Positions 46,248 to 56,249 of a stretch of 64,000 nt of DNA are shown here, piece after piece. The stretch is taken from NCBI GenBank assembly GCA_963828825.1, contig CAWHGF010000004.1:620001-684000 (forward strand), in the 5' to 3' direction. The DNA comes from Bog-473 sp963828825. Lineage in GTDB: Bacteria; Actinomycetota; Acidimicrobiia; Acidimicrobiales; RAAP-2. The notes below the pieces were generated by a model. It was not told where the DNA came from. It made no database searches and saw only the letters and a program-made list of their open reading frames with translations. Each line of letters opens with the position of its first letter. Position 1 is the stretch's first letter. The translations under genes and the position numbers were made by a program.

Positions 46248-47033
46248 ATGACTACGGGGGCGGTCGGCGTCATCAGCGGTGGGTCGAGCGGCATCGGACT
46301 GGCCGTGGCGGAGCGCCTCGCCGGCGGAGGTGGGCGCATCGCCGTCCTCGGCCGTGACCGCGAGAAGCTCGTGGTGGCGAAGGGGACGTTGGAGGAAGCG
46401 GGGGCGGACGCAGTCCTGGCCCTCCGGGCCGATGTGAGCAAGGACGACGAGGTCGCCGCCGCGTTCCAGGAGATCGACGCGACGTGGGGCGAGGTGCACG
46501 CGCTGATCAACGCGGTCGGGCCTTCCGGGGCCGGGCGGTTCGAGGATCTGTCCGACGAGGCCTGGGTGCGCGCGTTCGACCAGGGTGCGCTCACGTCGGT
46601 CCGCTGCATCCGCCACGGTCTCCCGCTGCTGCGGCGGGCGGAATGGGGCCGGATCGTCAACATCACGGCAGTCTCCGTCCAGCACCAGAGCACCGGCCTG
46701 ATCGCGTATACGGCGAGCAAGGCGGCTCTGGCCAGCATCACGAAGAATCTGGCCCGCAGCCTGGCTGCCGACGGGATCCTCGTGAACGCAGTCGCACCGG
46801 GCCCTGTCCTCACCGGTCCGATCCAGGCCGCCGTCCGAGCGGTGCACGGTGACCCTGACGACCGGCACGACGCCTACCGCGTCATGGCGGAGCGCTATGG
46901 CTCCGCGGTGGACCTCGGACGGGTCGCGGATCCGGCCGAGGTCGCAGAGGTGGTCGCCTTCTGCGCCTCGGCGGCGAACACCTACATGACCGGGGCGCAC
47001 CTCAATGTCGACGGGGGTACCGACTTCACGTGA
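46248..47033 (+). CDS. Short-chain dehydrogenase/reductase
   Basis: A 261-residue classical SDR. The cofactor motif is VISGGSSGIGLAVAE (TGxxxGxG type), the structural NAG reads INAVGPSG, the catalytic Ser is in NITAVSVQHQ and the YxxxK is YTASKAALAS. Its FVEG-like C-terminus and GAHLNVDGGTDF are typical of beta-ketoacyl reductase-like or alcohol dehydrogenase SDRs. Likely oxidises a hydroxyacyl-CoA or ring alcohol with NAD(P). It is the first gene of a rightward run that continues to 50.9 kb. Confidence 0.87.
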   Translation: MTTGAVGVISGGSSGIGLAVAERLAGGGGRIAVLGRDREKLVVAKGTLEEAGADAVLALRADVSKDDEVAAAFQEIDATWGEVHALINAVGPSGAGRFEDLSDEAWVRAFDQGALTSVRCIRHGLPLLRRAEWGRIVNITAVSVQHQSTGLIAYTASKAALASITKNLARSLAADGILVNAVAPGPVLTGPIQAAVRAVHGDPDDRHDAYRVMAERYGSAVDLGRVADPAEVAEVVAFCASAANTYMTGAHLNVDGGTDFT

Positions 47034-47205
47034 GCCGGCGACCAGGATCTCCGGTGTCGCAACCCGAAGCGCTCGGCCGTGCCGCGAGCTTGGTGTCCCC
47101 GGGACGAGAATAGGATGATCCGTTGAGTATAGTCACATGCATACCTGCTGGGCCCAGGTGGCTCAAGCACAATCGCGCGGTCCGCGTCGGATCGAGGGGT
47201 GGACG

Positions 47206-48379
47206 ATGAGCGGCGGCATCGAAGAAATCAGGGATTTCGGAACTGCCTCGACAGCTGAGTTCCGCGACGGCAGTCGTGGCGTGGATCGATGATCGGCGAA
47301 TTGAGCTGGAGCCGCCCTATCACGATCACGGGAGCCTCGAGGAACTCCTCTCCCATCAGCGCCGGGTGCAGCGGCTGCTCTTCGACCACGGCTTCATGCG
47401 TTGGGGCTGGCCCGCCGAGGTGGGGGGCCTCGGGGGGAGCCCCCTGTTCCGTGCGGTCCTGGGGGAGGAGCTGACTGGCCGTGGCCTGGTGCACAGCGCC
47501 GCCTACTCCATGACCGAGGTCCTGGGTCCCGCTGTGATCGAGTACGCCGACGCCAGGCTCGCGGGGGAGGTGGTGCCGCCCATGCTCCGCGGTGATGAGA
47601 CTTGGTGCCAGGGGTTCTCCGAGCCAGAGGCGGGAAGCGATCTCGGATCTTTGCGAACAACCGCAGTCACGGATGGCGATGCCTGGATCCTGCAGGGGCA
47701 GAAGCTCTGGACGAGCTGGGCCCACCACGCCACCCGGTGCGTCGTGTTGGCGCGCACGGAGGGACCCGGGACGGGTTCACGCGGGATCAGCGCGTTCTTC
47801 GTGGACATGGACAGCCCTGGCATCGGCGTGCACCCGCTCGACACGATGGCCGGCGTCGACGAGTTCTGTGAGACCTTCTTCGACGAGGTGCGCGTCCCGG
47901 CCGACCGGCTGCTCGGCGCTCCGGGGCAAGGCTGGAGGGTCGCGCAGCACATCCTCGCCTGCGAACGCGGACCGATCTTCTGGCAGCGGGCCAGTTGGCT
48001 CCTCCACCACCTCGGAGAGATCGCCTCCGTAGCCGATGGCGGCGACGTCGCGGCGCAGCGCCTCATCGGGCTGGCCTTCGCCGAGGTGTCCGCACTGCGG
48101 GCCCGCTCACGATCCACCCAGCGGCAGGTGGCCGCAGGCGACCTGCGGACGGCCGAATCCTCCGTCGACAAGATCCTCATTGCCGCCGCGGACCAGGCGG
48201 TGTTCGACGCCGCCCGGTGCGTTCTTCCCGGCGTGATCGAGCTGGACGACTCACCTCTCGCCGACCGCTACCGCAAGGAGTGGGTCTACTCGCGTGCCGC
48301 AACGATTTACGGGGGCACCAGTGAGATCCAGAGGGACATTGTGGCCTCGCGCCTGCTGAACCTGCCCAAGGTGCCCTGA
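47206..48379 (+). CDS. Acyl-CoA dehydrogenase, apparent frameshift near the N-terminus
   Basis: The ATG at 47206 encodes MSGGIEEIRDFGTASTAEFR; a one-base shift near 47266 joins this to AVVAWIDDRRIELEPP and the rest. The body contains the flavin-binding QGFSEPEAGSDLGSLRT-like loop (GFSEPEAGSDLGSL), QKLWTSWAHHATRCVV and a C-terminal IYGGTSEIQRDIVA, the usual ACAD substrate and FAD contacts. It overlaps the next ACAD gene by one base (TGATG). The pair fits the alpha-beta type of heterotetrameric acyl-CoA dehydrogenase known from steroid breakdown. Confidence 0.82.
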
Positions 48380-49352
48380 TGGACGCCGACGAGCTGCAGC
48401 TCCTCAACGAGACATTGCTCGGGCTGGCCGCAGGAGAACGGGACGGCCTGCTCACTCCCGCGTTGGACGCGTTCGGGTGGCGCGACGTGCTCGCCGCCCA
48501 TCCCGAGGAGGCCATCTCCACATTGTTCGACGCACAGGGACGGACCGGGACGTGGTCGGCGGCGCTGCACGACGTCTTGGCGGCTGATGTGGAGACCTTC
48601 GGCATCGCGACCGCAGTCAGCGTCGTCCTGCCCCGGCCGGGCCGCGCGTGCCAGGCGCGGCGCCCGACGGAAGGGTGAGCGTCGACGGAATCCTCCTCGG
48701 GCCGCGCGACGAGACCGCCATGCTCGTGATCGCCGTGGGCTGTGGTCGTCGAGAAAGGCTCGTCGTCGCCGTGGAGGCCGAGGAACTGCAGCTCGAGCGG
48801 CGACGGGGCCTCGATCCCGGCCTCGGCGTCTACGCCGTGTCGGGGACCACGGGCCGGATGACGGTGCTCGCCGAAGGCGACCGGGCGGAGGGGTGGTGGG
48901 AGGCGGCACAAGCTCGAGGGAGGTTGGCCTTGTGCCGGCAGATCGTGGCTGCCCTGTCCGTCATGATCGAGCAGGCTCGCGCACACGTCTCCGAGCGAGT
49001 GCAGTTCGGCCGGCTGGTCGGGACCTTCCAGGCCGTGCGCCACAAGCTGGTGGAGGCCCACGTCGCCACAACGGCGGCCGACTGCGCCACCACGTCGGCC
49101 TGGGAGAGCGACGACCTACCGCTGGCCGCCGCAACCGCCAAGGTGGTGACCGGCAAGGCCGTCGCGGTGACGGCGGCCCACACCCAGCAGCTCCTGGCCG
49201 GGGTCGGGTTCACCGCGGAACACCCGTTCCACCGCTTCATGAAGCGCGCCGTCGTGCTCGAACGGATGCTCGGGAGCGGGGCGGAGCTGGCGCCAGAGGT
49301 GGGCTGGCGGCTCGTCGATCGGGGCGAGGCGCCCCGCCTAGTGCAGCTGTGA
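48379..49352 (+). CDS. Acyl-CoA dehydrogenase partner subunit, apparent frameshift
   Basis: Two frames in order give MDADELQLLNETLLGLAAGE through VSVVLPRPG, then PGAAPDGRVSVDGILLGPRD and a C-terminal domain with RVQFGRLVGTFQAVRHKL and HTQQLLAGVGFTAEHPFHRF. The frame change lies in a CG-rich run near 48640. The protein lacks the usual catalytic Glu segment and a clear FAD beta domain, as in the smaller subunit of paired ACADs. Corrected length is about 323 residues. Downstream it overlaps the hydratase gene (GTGA). Confidence 0.75.
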
Positions 49353-50144
49353 ACGTGCCGGGCACCGACGAGGCCATCCTTCGGAGCGAGGGGTCCCGGG
49401 TCCGGGTCCTGACGCTCAACCGCCCGGCCAGCCGCAACGCCCTCGACGGTGCTCTGCACGCGGCGATGCTCTCGGCCGTGCGCACGGTGGCCGACGAGCC
49501 CGAGGTCCGCGCCGTCGTCCTCACCGGAGCCGGCGACGCCTTCAGCGCCGGTGGCGACCTCGGTCTCATTGAGCAGATGCAGGAGGACGCCGACCTGCGT
49601 CGGACCACGCTCAACCGAGGCCGAACCCTCTTCTGGTCGCTGGTCGCACTCGAGGTCCCGGTGATCGCGGCGGTGAACGGCCCGGCGGTCGGCGCCGGGG
49701 CCACGCTGGCCCTGCTCTGTGACATCGTGCTCATGGCGCAGCAGGCGTACCTGGCCGAACCCAGGGTGAGCATCGGCCTGGTGCCCGGCGACGGCAGCGC
49801 GATCGTCTGGCCTTTGCTGGCTGGTGTCCCTGCGGCGCGCGCCTATCTCCTCACCGGCGATCGCATGCCGGCAGCCGAGGCCCACCGCCTGGGCCTGGTC
49901 CACCGAGTAATGGGGCGCGACGACCTGCTGACGGAGGCCATGACGCTGGCCGATCGCCTGGCCGGGCTCTCCCCCCATGCTGTCCGTGCGACGAAACGCG
50001 CTCATCAACCTCCAAGTGGAGTCCGCGGCCCTGGCCGGATTCGAGTTCGCGCTCGACGCGGAGTCGCAGAGCTTCGAGACCCCGGAGCTGCAAGCAACGG
50101 TTCGACAGCACTCCCAACGCGCGGCGGGCGGACGGGATGGGTGA
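49349..50144 (+). CDS. Enoyl-CoA hydratase, apparent frameshift near the C-terminus
   Basis: A crotonase-fold enzyme starting at GTG (VNVPGTDEAILRSEG). LNRPASRNALDGAL and DAFSAGGDLGLI form the first oxyanion-hole region; VIAAVNGPAVGAGATLALLC is the second. Near 50000 the frame changes after VRATKRA; the other frame continues LINLQVESAALAGFEFALD and ends at 50144, giving the normal C-terminal helix. Without correction the protein would end in unrelated sequence. It overlaps the SDR gene by eight bases. Confidence 0.8.
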
Positions 50145-50886
50145 CGCGAGCGCGCGCGTCGCCGTGGTGACCGGAGGTACCCGCGGGCTCGGCGCGGCCA
50201 TTGCCACCCGCCTGGCCGCCGAGGGGACGATTGTGGCGGCGGCCTACCACGAGGAGGACGCAGCCGCCGAGCACTTCGTGGCGCAACACCGGTCCGACGG
50301 CGTCATGACCACGCACCGTTGCGACGTCGGGGACCCCGACTCCTGTCGGGCACTCATCGCTGAGGTGCTCGCGAAGAATGGGCGCGTCGATTATCTCGTC
50401 AACAACGCCGGGTCACTGCAGGAGCACACGTTGGCCGATCTCAGTGGCAAGGACTGGGACGACACGCTGCGCGTCAATCTCTCGGGAGCGTTCCACTTGT
50501 CGCAGGCCGCGATCGTCCCCATGCGGCAGGAACGCTTCGGCCGGATCGTCAACATCGGCTCCGTGACGGCCGTCATGGGAAGCCCGTTCCAGATCGACTA
50601 CGCCGCCGCCAAGGCGGGCCTGGTCGGCCTGACCCGGTCGCTCGCCCGCTCGGTGGCCCGCGCCGGCATCACCGTCAACTGCGTGATCCCCGGCGGCTTC
50701 TCGACCGACCTCCTCAGCCAGCTCACCTTGACCGATGCGGAGGCCGTCGAGCGCAGCGTGCCGGTCGGGCGATACGGCCGGCCCGAGGAGTTGGCGCATG
50801 TGGTCGCCTCCCTCGTGCACGACGACGCCTCCTACGTCACCGGTGCGGTGATCGCCGTCGACGGCGGCCTCGGCATGGGCCTGTAG
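50137..50886 (+). CDS. Short-chain dehydrogenase/reductase (FabG-like)
   Basis: A 249-residue SDR with VVTGGTRGLGAAIA as cofactor motif, LVNNAGSLQ, the catalytic Ser in NIGSVTAVMG, and YAAAKAGLVGL as YxxxK. PGGFSTDLLS and YVTGAVIAVDGGLGMGL are typical of FabG/PhaB-type 3-ketoacyl reductases. It likely oxidises the beta-hydroxyacyl-CoA made by the upstream hydratase. The start ATG lies inside the hydratase 3' end, so the two are translationally coupled. It converges with an acyl-CoA ligase gene five bases away. Confidence 0.9.
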   Translation: MGDASARVAVVTGGTRGLGAAIATRLAAEGTIVAAAYHEEDAAAEHFVAQHRSDGVMTTHRCDVGDPDSCRALIAEVLAKNGRVDYLVNNAGSLQEHTLADLSGKDWDDTLRVNLSGAFHLSQAAIVPMRQERFGRIVNIGSVTAVMGSPFQIDYAAAKAGLVGLTRSLARSVARAGITVNCVIPGGFSTDLLSQLTLTDAEAVERSVPVGRYGRPEELAHVVASLVHDDASYVTGAVIAVDGGLGMGL

Positions 50887-50890
50887 AGAC

Positions 50891-52521
50891 TCAGGCACCC
50901 TCGAAGAGGTCGCGCAGGGAGGCCAGGTCGACTTTCCCCGTCGGGAGCTTCGGGAGATCCCTTTCCTCCATGATGCGCAGGTGTCTCGGGACCTTGTAAC
51001 TCGAGAGCTCGTCCCGGAGCGACGCGGTGAGTGCGGTGATCTCGACGGCACCCGAGCCCTCCGCCACCACCACGGCGGCCACATCCTCGCCGCGCTCCCC
51101 GCCGGGATCCCGAACACGAACGCCTCGCGCACCGCCGGCAGCCCCCGCAAGGCGTGCTCGACCTCGGCCGGCGACACATTGGATCCACCCGTCTTGATCG
51201 TGGCCGTCCGGCGGCCAGAAAAGCGGAGATGGCCGCCCGCCCCGAACCACCCCAGGTCGCTGGTGGCGTACCACCCGTCGGGCGTGAACGTCTCGTGGCG
51301 CTCCCGCTTGTAGAACCGGTCCATCAGGAAGGCTCCTCGGACCAACAGCTCGCCCTCGTCGCCGATCGGCACTGCCGCGCCGGTGTCGGCGTCGACGACG
51401 ACGTGCTCCATCCCGGGCACGGAGCGACCCATCGTCCCCCGCAGTGACTCGGGCAGCACGGCGTAGGCATCGTCGGGGCCCGTGTGCGGTCCTCCGGTCT
51501 CCGTCATCCCGAGCACGTTCGGGGCCCGATCGGCCGAGGGCGGGCGGTACTCGGTGGGCAGCGCCTCGACGAGCGTGCCGCCGCGCACCGAGCGGAGGTC
51601 CCGCCCGGCGAAGGTCGGGTGGTCGGCCATCTGCCGCGAGGCGTTGGGCCAGCACGACACCTGCGTGACCCGCTCCCGTTCAATCAGGTCGAGCGCCTCC
51701 CCCGGCTCGAAGCGCTCCTGCACGACGGCGGCCGCCCCGGAAACCAGGGCGGCGAGCAGCACCATGGTGAGGCCCCCGACCCAGAAGAAGGGCATCGGCG
51801 AATAGATGCGGTCCTCGCTGGTCAGCCTGCGCCGCTCGGCCAAGAGCGCGGCGTGACGGACCAGCGACCCGTGCGTGTGCACGACGGACTTCGGGGCCGA
51901 CGTCGCACCCGAGGTGTTGATGATCACCAGGTCGTCGGCGGGAGTGACCTCGAATTCGGCCGCGTGCACCAGGGGCCCCGCGAGCGGGGCCGGGAGGGCG
52001 CGCGACCAGCTGGGCGGCTGCGCGCCCTCGACGTGGATCCAGCGCAGGAACGGTACGTCCTCGAGCTGCAAATCGGCGGGGCTCTGGTCCAGGTCGACCA
52101 GCCCGGACTCGAGCCGGGTCGTCAGGCGCTCGCCGCCGAACGTCGCGCCCATCAACAGCGCATGGAGGTCGGTCTGGCGGACCATCCGGGCCAGCTCGGG
52201 CCCCGGGGCGAAGGTGGAGAGGGGGACGCTGAGGGCGCCGATACGAGCCAGGGCGAGCCAGGTCACCGCCCACGCCGGTCCGTTCGCAAAGAGGAGCCCG
52301 ACCCGAGTTCCCTTGCCGACGCCGCTGGCCAACAGCCGGCCGGCCAACTCCGCACTCCGGGACTCCGCCTCCGCAAAGGTCAATCGAAAGTCGACGCCCA
52401 CGACGAAGGGATCGGTTCCGTTCGCGACGCGTCGTTGCAACGCTTCGGGCACGGATGCAGGGAGGCCCAGGAGTTCGGGGGGCAGGCCATGGCGGCGCAG
52501 TGGACCGGTCATCGCTGTCAT
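50891..52521 (-). CDS. AMP-dependent acyl-CoA ligase, apparent frameshift
   Basis: The main frame starts MTAMTGPLRRHGLPPEL and includes FAEAESRSAELAGRLL, the P-loop IINTSGATSAPKSVVHTHG (a divergent TSGTTxxPKG), MTETGGPHTG and TSDLGWFGAGGHLRFSGRR. Near 51105, after FVFGIPAG, the frame changes; the other frame continues ERGEDVAAVVVAEG and ends with LPKLPTGKVDLASLRDL, carrying the catalytic Lys. The lesion would delete the C-terminal lid. Chain-length or ring specificity is unknown. It is divergent from the acyl-CoA dehydrogenase pair. Confidence 0.8.
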
Positions 52522-52702
52522 CGGCGCCGCCGAGCGACGCCACAAACACCGGGAGGTTGGAGTACCCAGCGACGTTCGCCATGTTGACCCTGCGCAACCC
52601 GTCGTGCCGCACCTCGAAGTGTGGCCAACGGGTCGGAAAACGGATCGAACTCGATGCTGCCGTGCGACACGAAAACCCCCACGCGAGACTGGCCAGGTCT
52701 CC

Positions 52703-52765
52703 GTGTATACACGGTACAGCGTAAACAGCACAGTCTTGACTTTTGTAAGAAGAGAAGCATATTCT
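52703..52765 (+). promoter_or_regulatory. Promoter with adjacent palindrome upstream of the ACAD pair
   Basis: TTGACT (52736-52741) and TATTCT (52760-52765) are spaced 18 bp, a good sigma-70-class match, 52 bp before the dehydrogenase start at 52817. The perfect 10-bp palindrome GTGTATACAC (52703-52712) lies just upstream and could be an activator or repressor site shared with the divergent ligase gene. Confidence 0.55.
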
Positions 52766-52816
52766 CGTGCCTGCAGGCGTCAAGGACCGAATTGCCGTGA
52801 AGAGGGGATTGCCCAC

Positions 52817-53869
52817 GTGAACCTTGCGCTGACCGAGGAGCAGCAGTTCGTCCGGCAGACGTTTTTCGCCCTCTTCGGCAAGGAAGCGGATTCGGCCCGA
52901 GTGCGCGCCGCCGAGCCCCTCGGCCATGACCCCGACCTCTGGGCCCACCTGATCGCCACCGGCGCCCTGGGGGTGGGCATCCCCGAAGACATCGGCGGCG
53001 GCGGGGGCGGCCTCCTCGAGCTCGCGCTGATTGCCGAAGAAGCCGGCCGTCGCGTCGCCCCCGTCCCCTTCGCCGAACCGGCCGCGGCCGCGCGCCTCCT
53101 CGCCGCGTGCGGCACGCGGATCCTGCTCGACGATGCACTGGGTGGCGCCCGCATCGTGTCGCTCGCCACTCGTCCCGGCCCCGTGGCGCGCCATCTCCTG
53201 ACCGATGGGGCCGTTGCCGACGTCATCGTCGCGCTGCTGGGCGACCAGGTCGTCGCCGTGCACCGGCCCCCCGACGTGCGCCCCACGTCCAACATGGGCG
53301 CCCTGCCGTTGGCCCGCTGGAGCGATGCCGGTGAAGTCGAGGTCTTGGCGGAAGGAGATCAGGCCCGCCAATTGTTCACCGCCGCCCTCAATGAGGTGCG
53401 GATCCTGCGCGCCGCCGCACTGGTCGGCCTGGCCAGCGAGGCGATCGAGATCGGTGCGGCGTACGCGCGTCAGCGCGAGGCGTTCGGTACCCGGATCGGC
53501 ACCTATCAGGCTGTAGCCCACCCCTTGGCGGACGCGTTGGTGGCCAAGGACGGAGCACAGCTCTTGACCTGGAAGGCGTGCTGGGCCCTCGAAGAGGGGC
53601 TCCCCGACGCGACGGCGCTCGCCTCCATGGCGTTCGTCTTCGCCGCCGAGACGGCGTACGCAGCCACGCAGCACAGTCTCCACATTCACGGCGGCTACGG
53701 CTTCACGGTCGAATGCGACATTCAGCTCTACTACCGACGGGCCAAGGCCTGGGTCACCGCCTTCGCCGATCCGGAGCGTGAGCTCGACGTGGTGGCCGAC
53801 GGGATGTACGGCCCCGCTCGGACCAGGCGGCCGGGCGCAGCCAGCGCCGCCACTCCGGGGGGTGGCTAA
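52817..53869 (+). CDS. Acyl-CoA dehydrogenase (partner-type subunit)
   Basis: A 350-residue ACAD starting at GTG (VNLALTEEQQFVRQTFFALF) with GAGGGG ten bases upstream. The N-terminal helical domain is normal (GALGVGIPEDIGGGGGG), the middle domain is short, and the C-terminal domain has RQREAFGTRIGTYQAVAHPL and HIHGGYGFTVECDIQLYYRR. The typical catalytic Glu is not evident. With the next gene, whose start overlaps the stop by one base (TAATG), it likely forms a heteromeric dehydrogenase acting on a branched or ring acyl-CoA. Confidence 0.87.
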   Translation: MNLALTEEQQFVRQTFFALFGKEADSARVRAAEPLGHDPDLWAHLIATGALGVGIPEDIGGGGGGLLELALIAEEAGRRVAPVPFAEPAAAARLLAACGTRILLDDALGGARIVSLATRPGPVARHLLTDGAVADVIVALLGDQVVAVHRPPDVRPTSNMGALPLARWSDAGEVEVLAEGDQARQLFTAALNEVRILRAAALVGLASEAIEIGAAYARQREAFGTRIGTYQAVAHPLADALVAKDGAQLLTWKACWALEEGLPDATALASMAFVFAAETAYAATQHSLHIHGGYGFTVECDIQLYYRRAKAWVTAFADPERELDVVADGMYGPARTRRPGAASAATPGGG

Positions 53870-55038
53870 TGGATTTCCGTGCGCCTCCGCAACTCGAGGC
53901 GATCCAAGCAGAAGCCGAGGCCTTTGCGGCCGAGCACGTTACGGCCGACGTGGTCGAGGAGGAGCTCCGCACGGGCGACGGCGTGAGCCGTCCGCTGCTG
54001 CGGGCGATGGGCGCCAAGGGCTGGGTGGCTCCCCTGTGGCCGCCCGAGGAAGGCGGGGCGGGGCTTGACCCCTTCGAGGCCTCCGCCATGCTGAACGCGA
54101 TCCGCGCCGGGGGTGGGCCCACCGTCGGCCCGGGAACCACGATGCTCACCGCCAACGCGATCAGGGCATTGGGCTCACCGGCGCTCCAGGCCAGGATCCT
54201 GCCCGGCATCGCCGCCGGCGAGACGCTGATCTGCCTGGGGTACACCGAGCCCGAAGGCGGCTCCGATGTCTTCGCCTGCAAGACCCGTTCGGTCCGCGAC
54301 GGCGACGAATGGGTCATCAACGGCCAAAAGATGTTCACGACATTCGCCCACAGGGCCGACTATTGCTTCCTCCTGACCCGGAGTGACCCGGCCTCGCGTG
54401 GGCCGCGCGGCTTGACGATGTTCCTCGTTCCCATGGGGACACCCGGCATTGAGATCCAGCCGTTGCGGACCATGGGCTACGAGCGCACCAACATCGTCTT
54501 CTACAACGACGTCCGCGTGAGCGACGACCTCCGGGTCGGCGAACCCGAGCAGGGACTCCACGTGATGCGGGCGGCACTGGAGGCGGAGCAGAACGTGGCG
54601 CCGTCGTCACGCACGTCCCAGCTGTACGACGCCGCGGTGGCGTGGGCCCGGGAGACGCCCGCTCCGGACGGCGACACGACCATGCTGGACGATCCGTCCG
54701 TGCGCCGGCGCCTGGCCCGCATGGCGATCGATGCCGAGGTGGCGGACCTGTTGGGCACCCGGGTCGGATTCCTGGAGCAGCTGGGCGCCAAACCGGGACC
54801 CCACGCCGCACTCTTCGGCCCCGAGACCTACGTCCATTGGTCCAAGGAAGTCATGGACATGGTCGGCCCGGCGGCCATGGCCGACTGGACCGATCCCGAC
54901 GCCGTCCTCGGGGGGACCTTCGAGTACCACTTCCGGTGCTCGGTGGCGAGCACGATCTACGGCGGTTCGAGTGAGGTCCTGCGCAGCTTGATCGCGGAGC
55001 AGCTCCTCGGACTGCCCCGGAGCCGGCCCAAGACGTAG
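53869..55038 (+). CDS. Acyl-CoA dehydrogenase
   Basis: A 389-residue ACAD. The FAD loop is CLGYTEPEGGSDVFACKTR, QKMFTTFAHRADYCFLLTR forms the beta domain, and STIYGGSSEVLRSLIAEQ the C-terminal FAD contact. The long N-terminal LWPPEEGGAGL region is typical of the larger subunit in two-component ACADs. It overlaps the previous ACAD gene, so both are probably made in equal amounts. Substrate not determined. Confidence 0.9.
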   Translation: MDFRAPPQLEAIQAEAEAFAAEHVTADVVEEELRTGDGVSRPLLRAMGAKGWVAPLWPPEEGGAGLDPFEASAMLNAIRAGGGPTVGPGTTMLTANAIRALGSPALQARILPGIAAGETLICLGYTEPEGGSDVFACKTRSVRDGDEWVINGQKMFTTFAHRADYCFLLTRSDPASRGPRGLTMFLVPMGTPGIEIQPLRTMGYERTNIVFYNDVRVSDDLRVGEPEQGLHVMRAALEAEQNVAPSSRTSQLYDAAVAWARETPAPDGDTTMLDDPSVRRRLARMAIDAEVADLLGTRVGFLEQLGAKPGPHAALFGPETYVHWSKEVMDMVGPAAMADWTDPDAVLGGTFEYHFRCSVASTIYGGSSEVLRSLIAEQLLGLPRSRPKT

Positions 55039-55084
55039 TGGCGTACCCGCCGATGTGGCGAAATCACCACGGGGAGGAATAGAC

Positions 55085-56095
55085 GTGGCACACGCAGCAG
55101 AGGCCCGAGAGTGGGCACCGGGAGCCCTGCGGGGGATGATCGACTCGCTGTACACCCCGTTCAGCGGACCCGGAGGTGAGGAGGTGGACGAGCAGGCGCT
55201 GCGTGCGCTCGTGGCCCACTGCATCGGAGCCCTGGACCACGACGGGATCTGGGTGGGCGGACTCGTCGGGGAGTACTGGGCGCTGTCGACGTCGGAGCGC
55301 AAGCGACTGTTGGAGGTAGCGGTCGAAGAGGTTCAGGCCATCAAGCCGGGCGCACTCATCGAGGCCTGCCCGGCCAGCACGAACGTCTTCGAGACGGTCG
55401 AGCTAGCCCAGCACGCGGCGGCAACGGGAGCGGACATCTGCTTCTTGATTCCGCCGTACTTTGAGGCCCGGGGCTACGAGTCGACGAGGGAGTTGCTGCG
55501 CTACGTCTCGGACCGGACGGATATCGCGCTCGGTCTGTTCAACACTCACGCGGCCGGCTGGATACTGACGCCGGACGAATGTGCTCGACTGGTCGACGAA
55601 TTCCCCGCCATCTGCGCGGTCAAGAACGGGATGTTCCGTCCGAGCCACTCCGCCGCGCTGCATCGCCTCGTACCGGAGCTGGTGATCTGGGAATGTGACA
55701 TGCTCGCCTACCGCGGTGGCTTCTTGCGTCGCGGCATCACGGCGGCCGGGATCCTGGGCGGCTCGGGTTACCTCTACGAACTGCCCGACAACCGTCTTTA
55801 CAGCGCGCAGTGGGATCTGCTGGTGTCCGACAAGCTGTCGGAGGCCATCGACCATTGGTACGAGTCAGGCCTCGACGATCTGGTAGCCCGCCTCCATGGC
55901 GCGTTCGGTGCCTCCAATGTGGAAGCCGTCTACACCCACTGGGGCTCGGCCTTCAAGGCTGCCGCGCAAGAACTCGGTCTTCCGGTAGGCAACTACGCCC
56001 GCTCCCGTCCTCCCCAGCCGCCGTTGCCCGAGGCACAGAAGGCAGCGATCCGATCCGCCTACACAGCCATCGGGCTGATTCCGGCGACGTCGTGA
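55085..56095 (+). CDS. Dihydrodipicolinate synthase/aldolase-family protein
   Basis: A 336-residue class I aldolase/lyase of the DapA superfamily. The GTG at 55085 has GGGGAGGA six bases upstream. SLYTPFSGPGGEEVDEQAL is the usual first strand, WVGGLVGEYWALSTSERKRL the GGTTGE-like phosphate/carboxylate region (here GGLVGEYW), PPYFEARGY the catalytic Tyr region, and CAVKNGMFRPS the Schiff-base Lys. The changed GGxTGE motif argues against DapA itself. In this context a hydratase-aldolase on a pyruvoyl or ring-cleavage product is possible, but unproven. Confidence 0.8.
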   Translation: MAHAAEAREWAPGALRGMIDSLYTPFSGPGGEEVDEQALRALVAHCIGALDHDGIWVGGLVGEYWALSTSERKRLLEVAVEEVQAIKPGALIEACPASTNVFETVELAQHAAATGADICFLIPPYFEARGYESTRELLRYVSDRTDIALGLFNTHAAGWILTPDECARLVDEFPAICAVKNGMFRPSHSAALHRLVPELVIWECDMLAYRGGFLRRGITAAGILGGSGYLYELPDNRLYSAQWDLLVSDKLSEAIDHWYESGLDDLVARLHGAFGASNVEAVYTHWGSAFKAAAQELGLPVGNYARSRPPQPPLPEAQKAAIRSAYTAIGLIPATS

Positions 56096-56249
56096 CAAAG
56101 GGTCGTCAACGAGCGAGCCGCACGGAGGTAACCGTCCGCTGACAGCCGGCCGTGCCGTTATCCGGTCGGGTGATCGATTGGATCGACGCGATGCGGGTTT
56201 CGCACTCTCTGAGCAAGGCCGCTTCGCCGTTCGGCCGGGGCTACTGCAG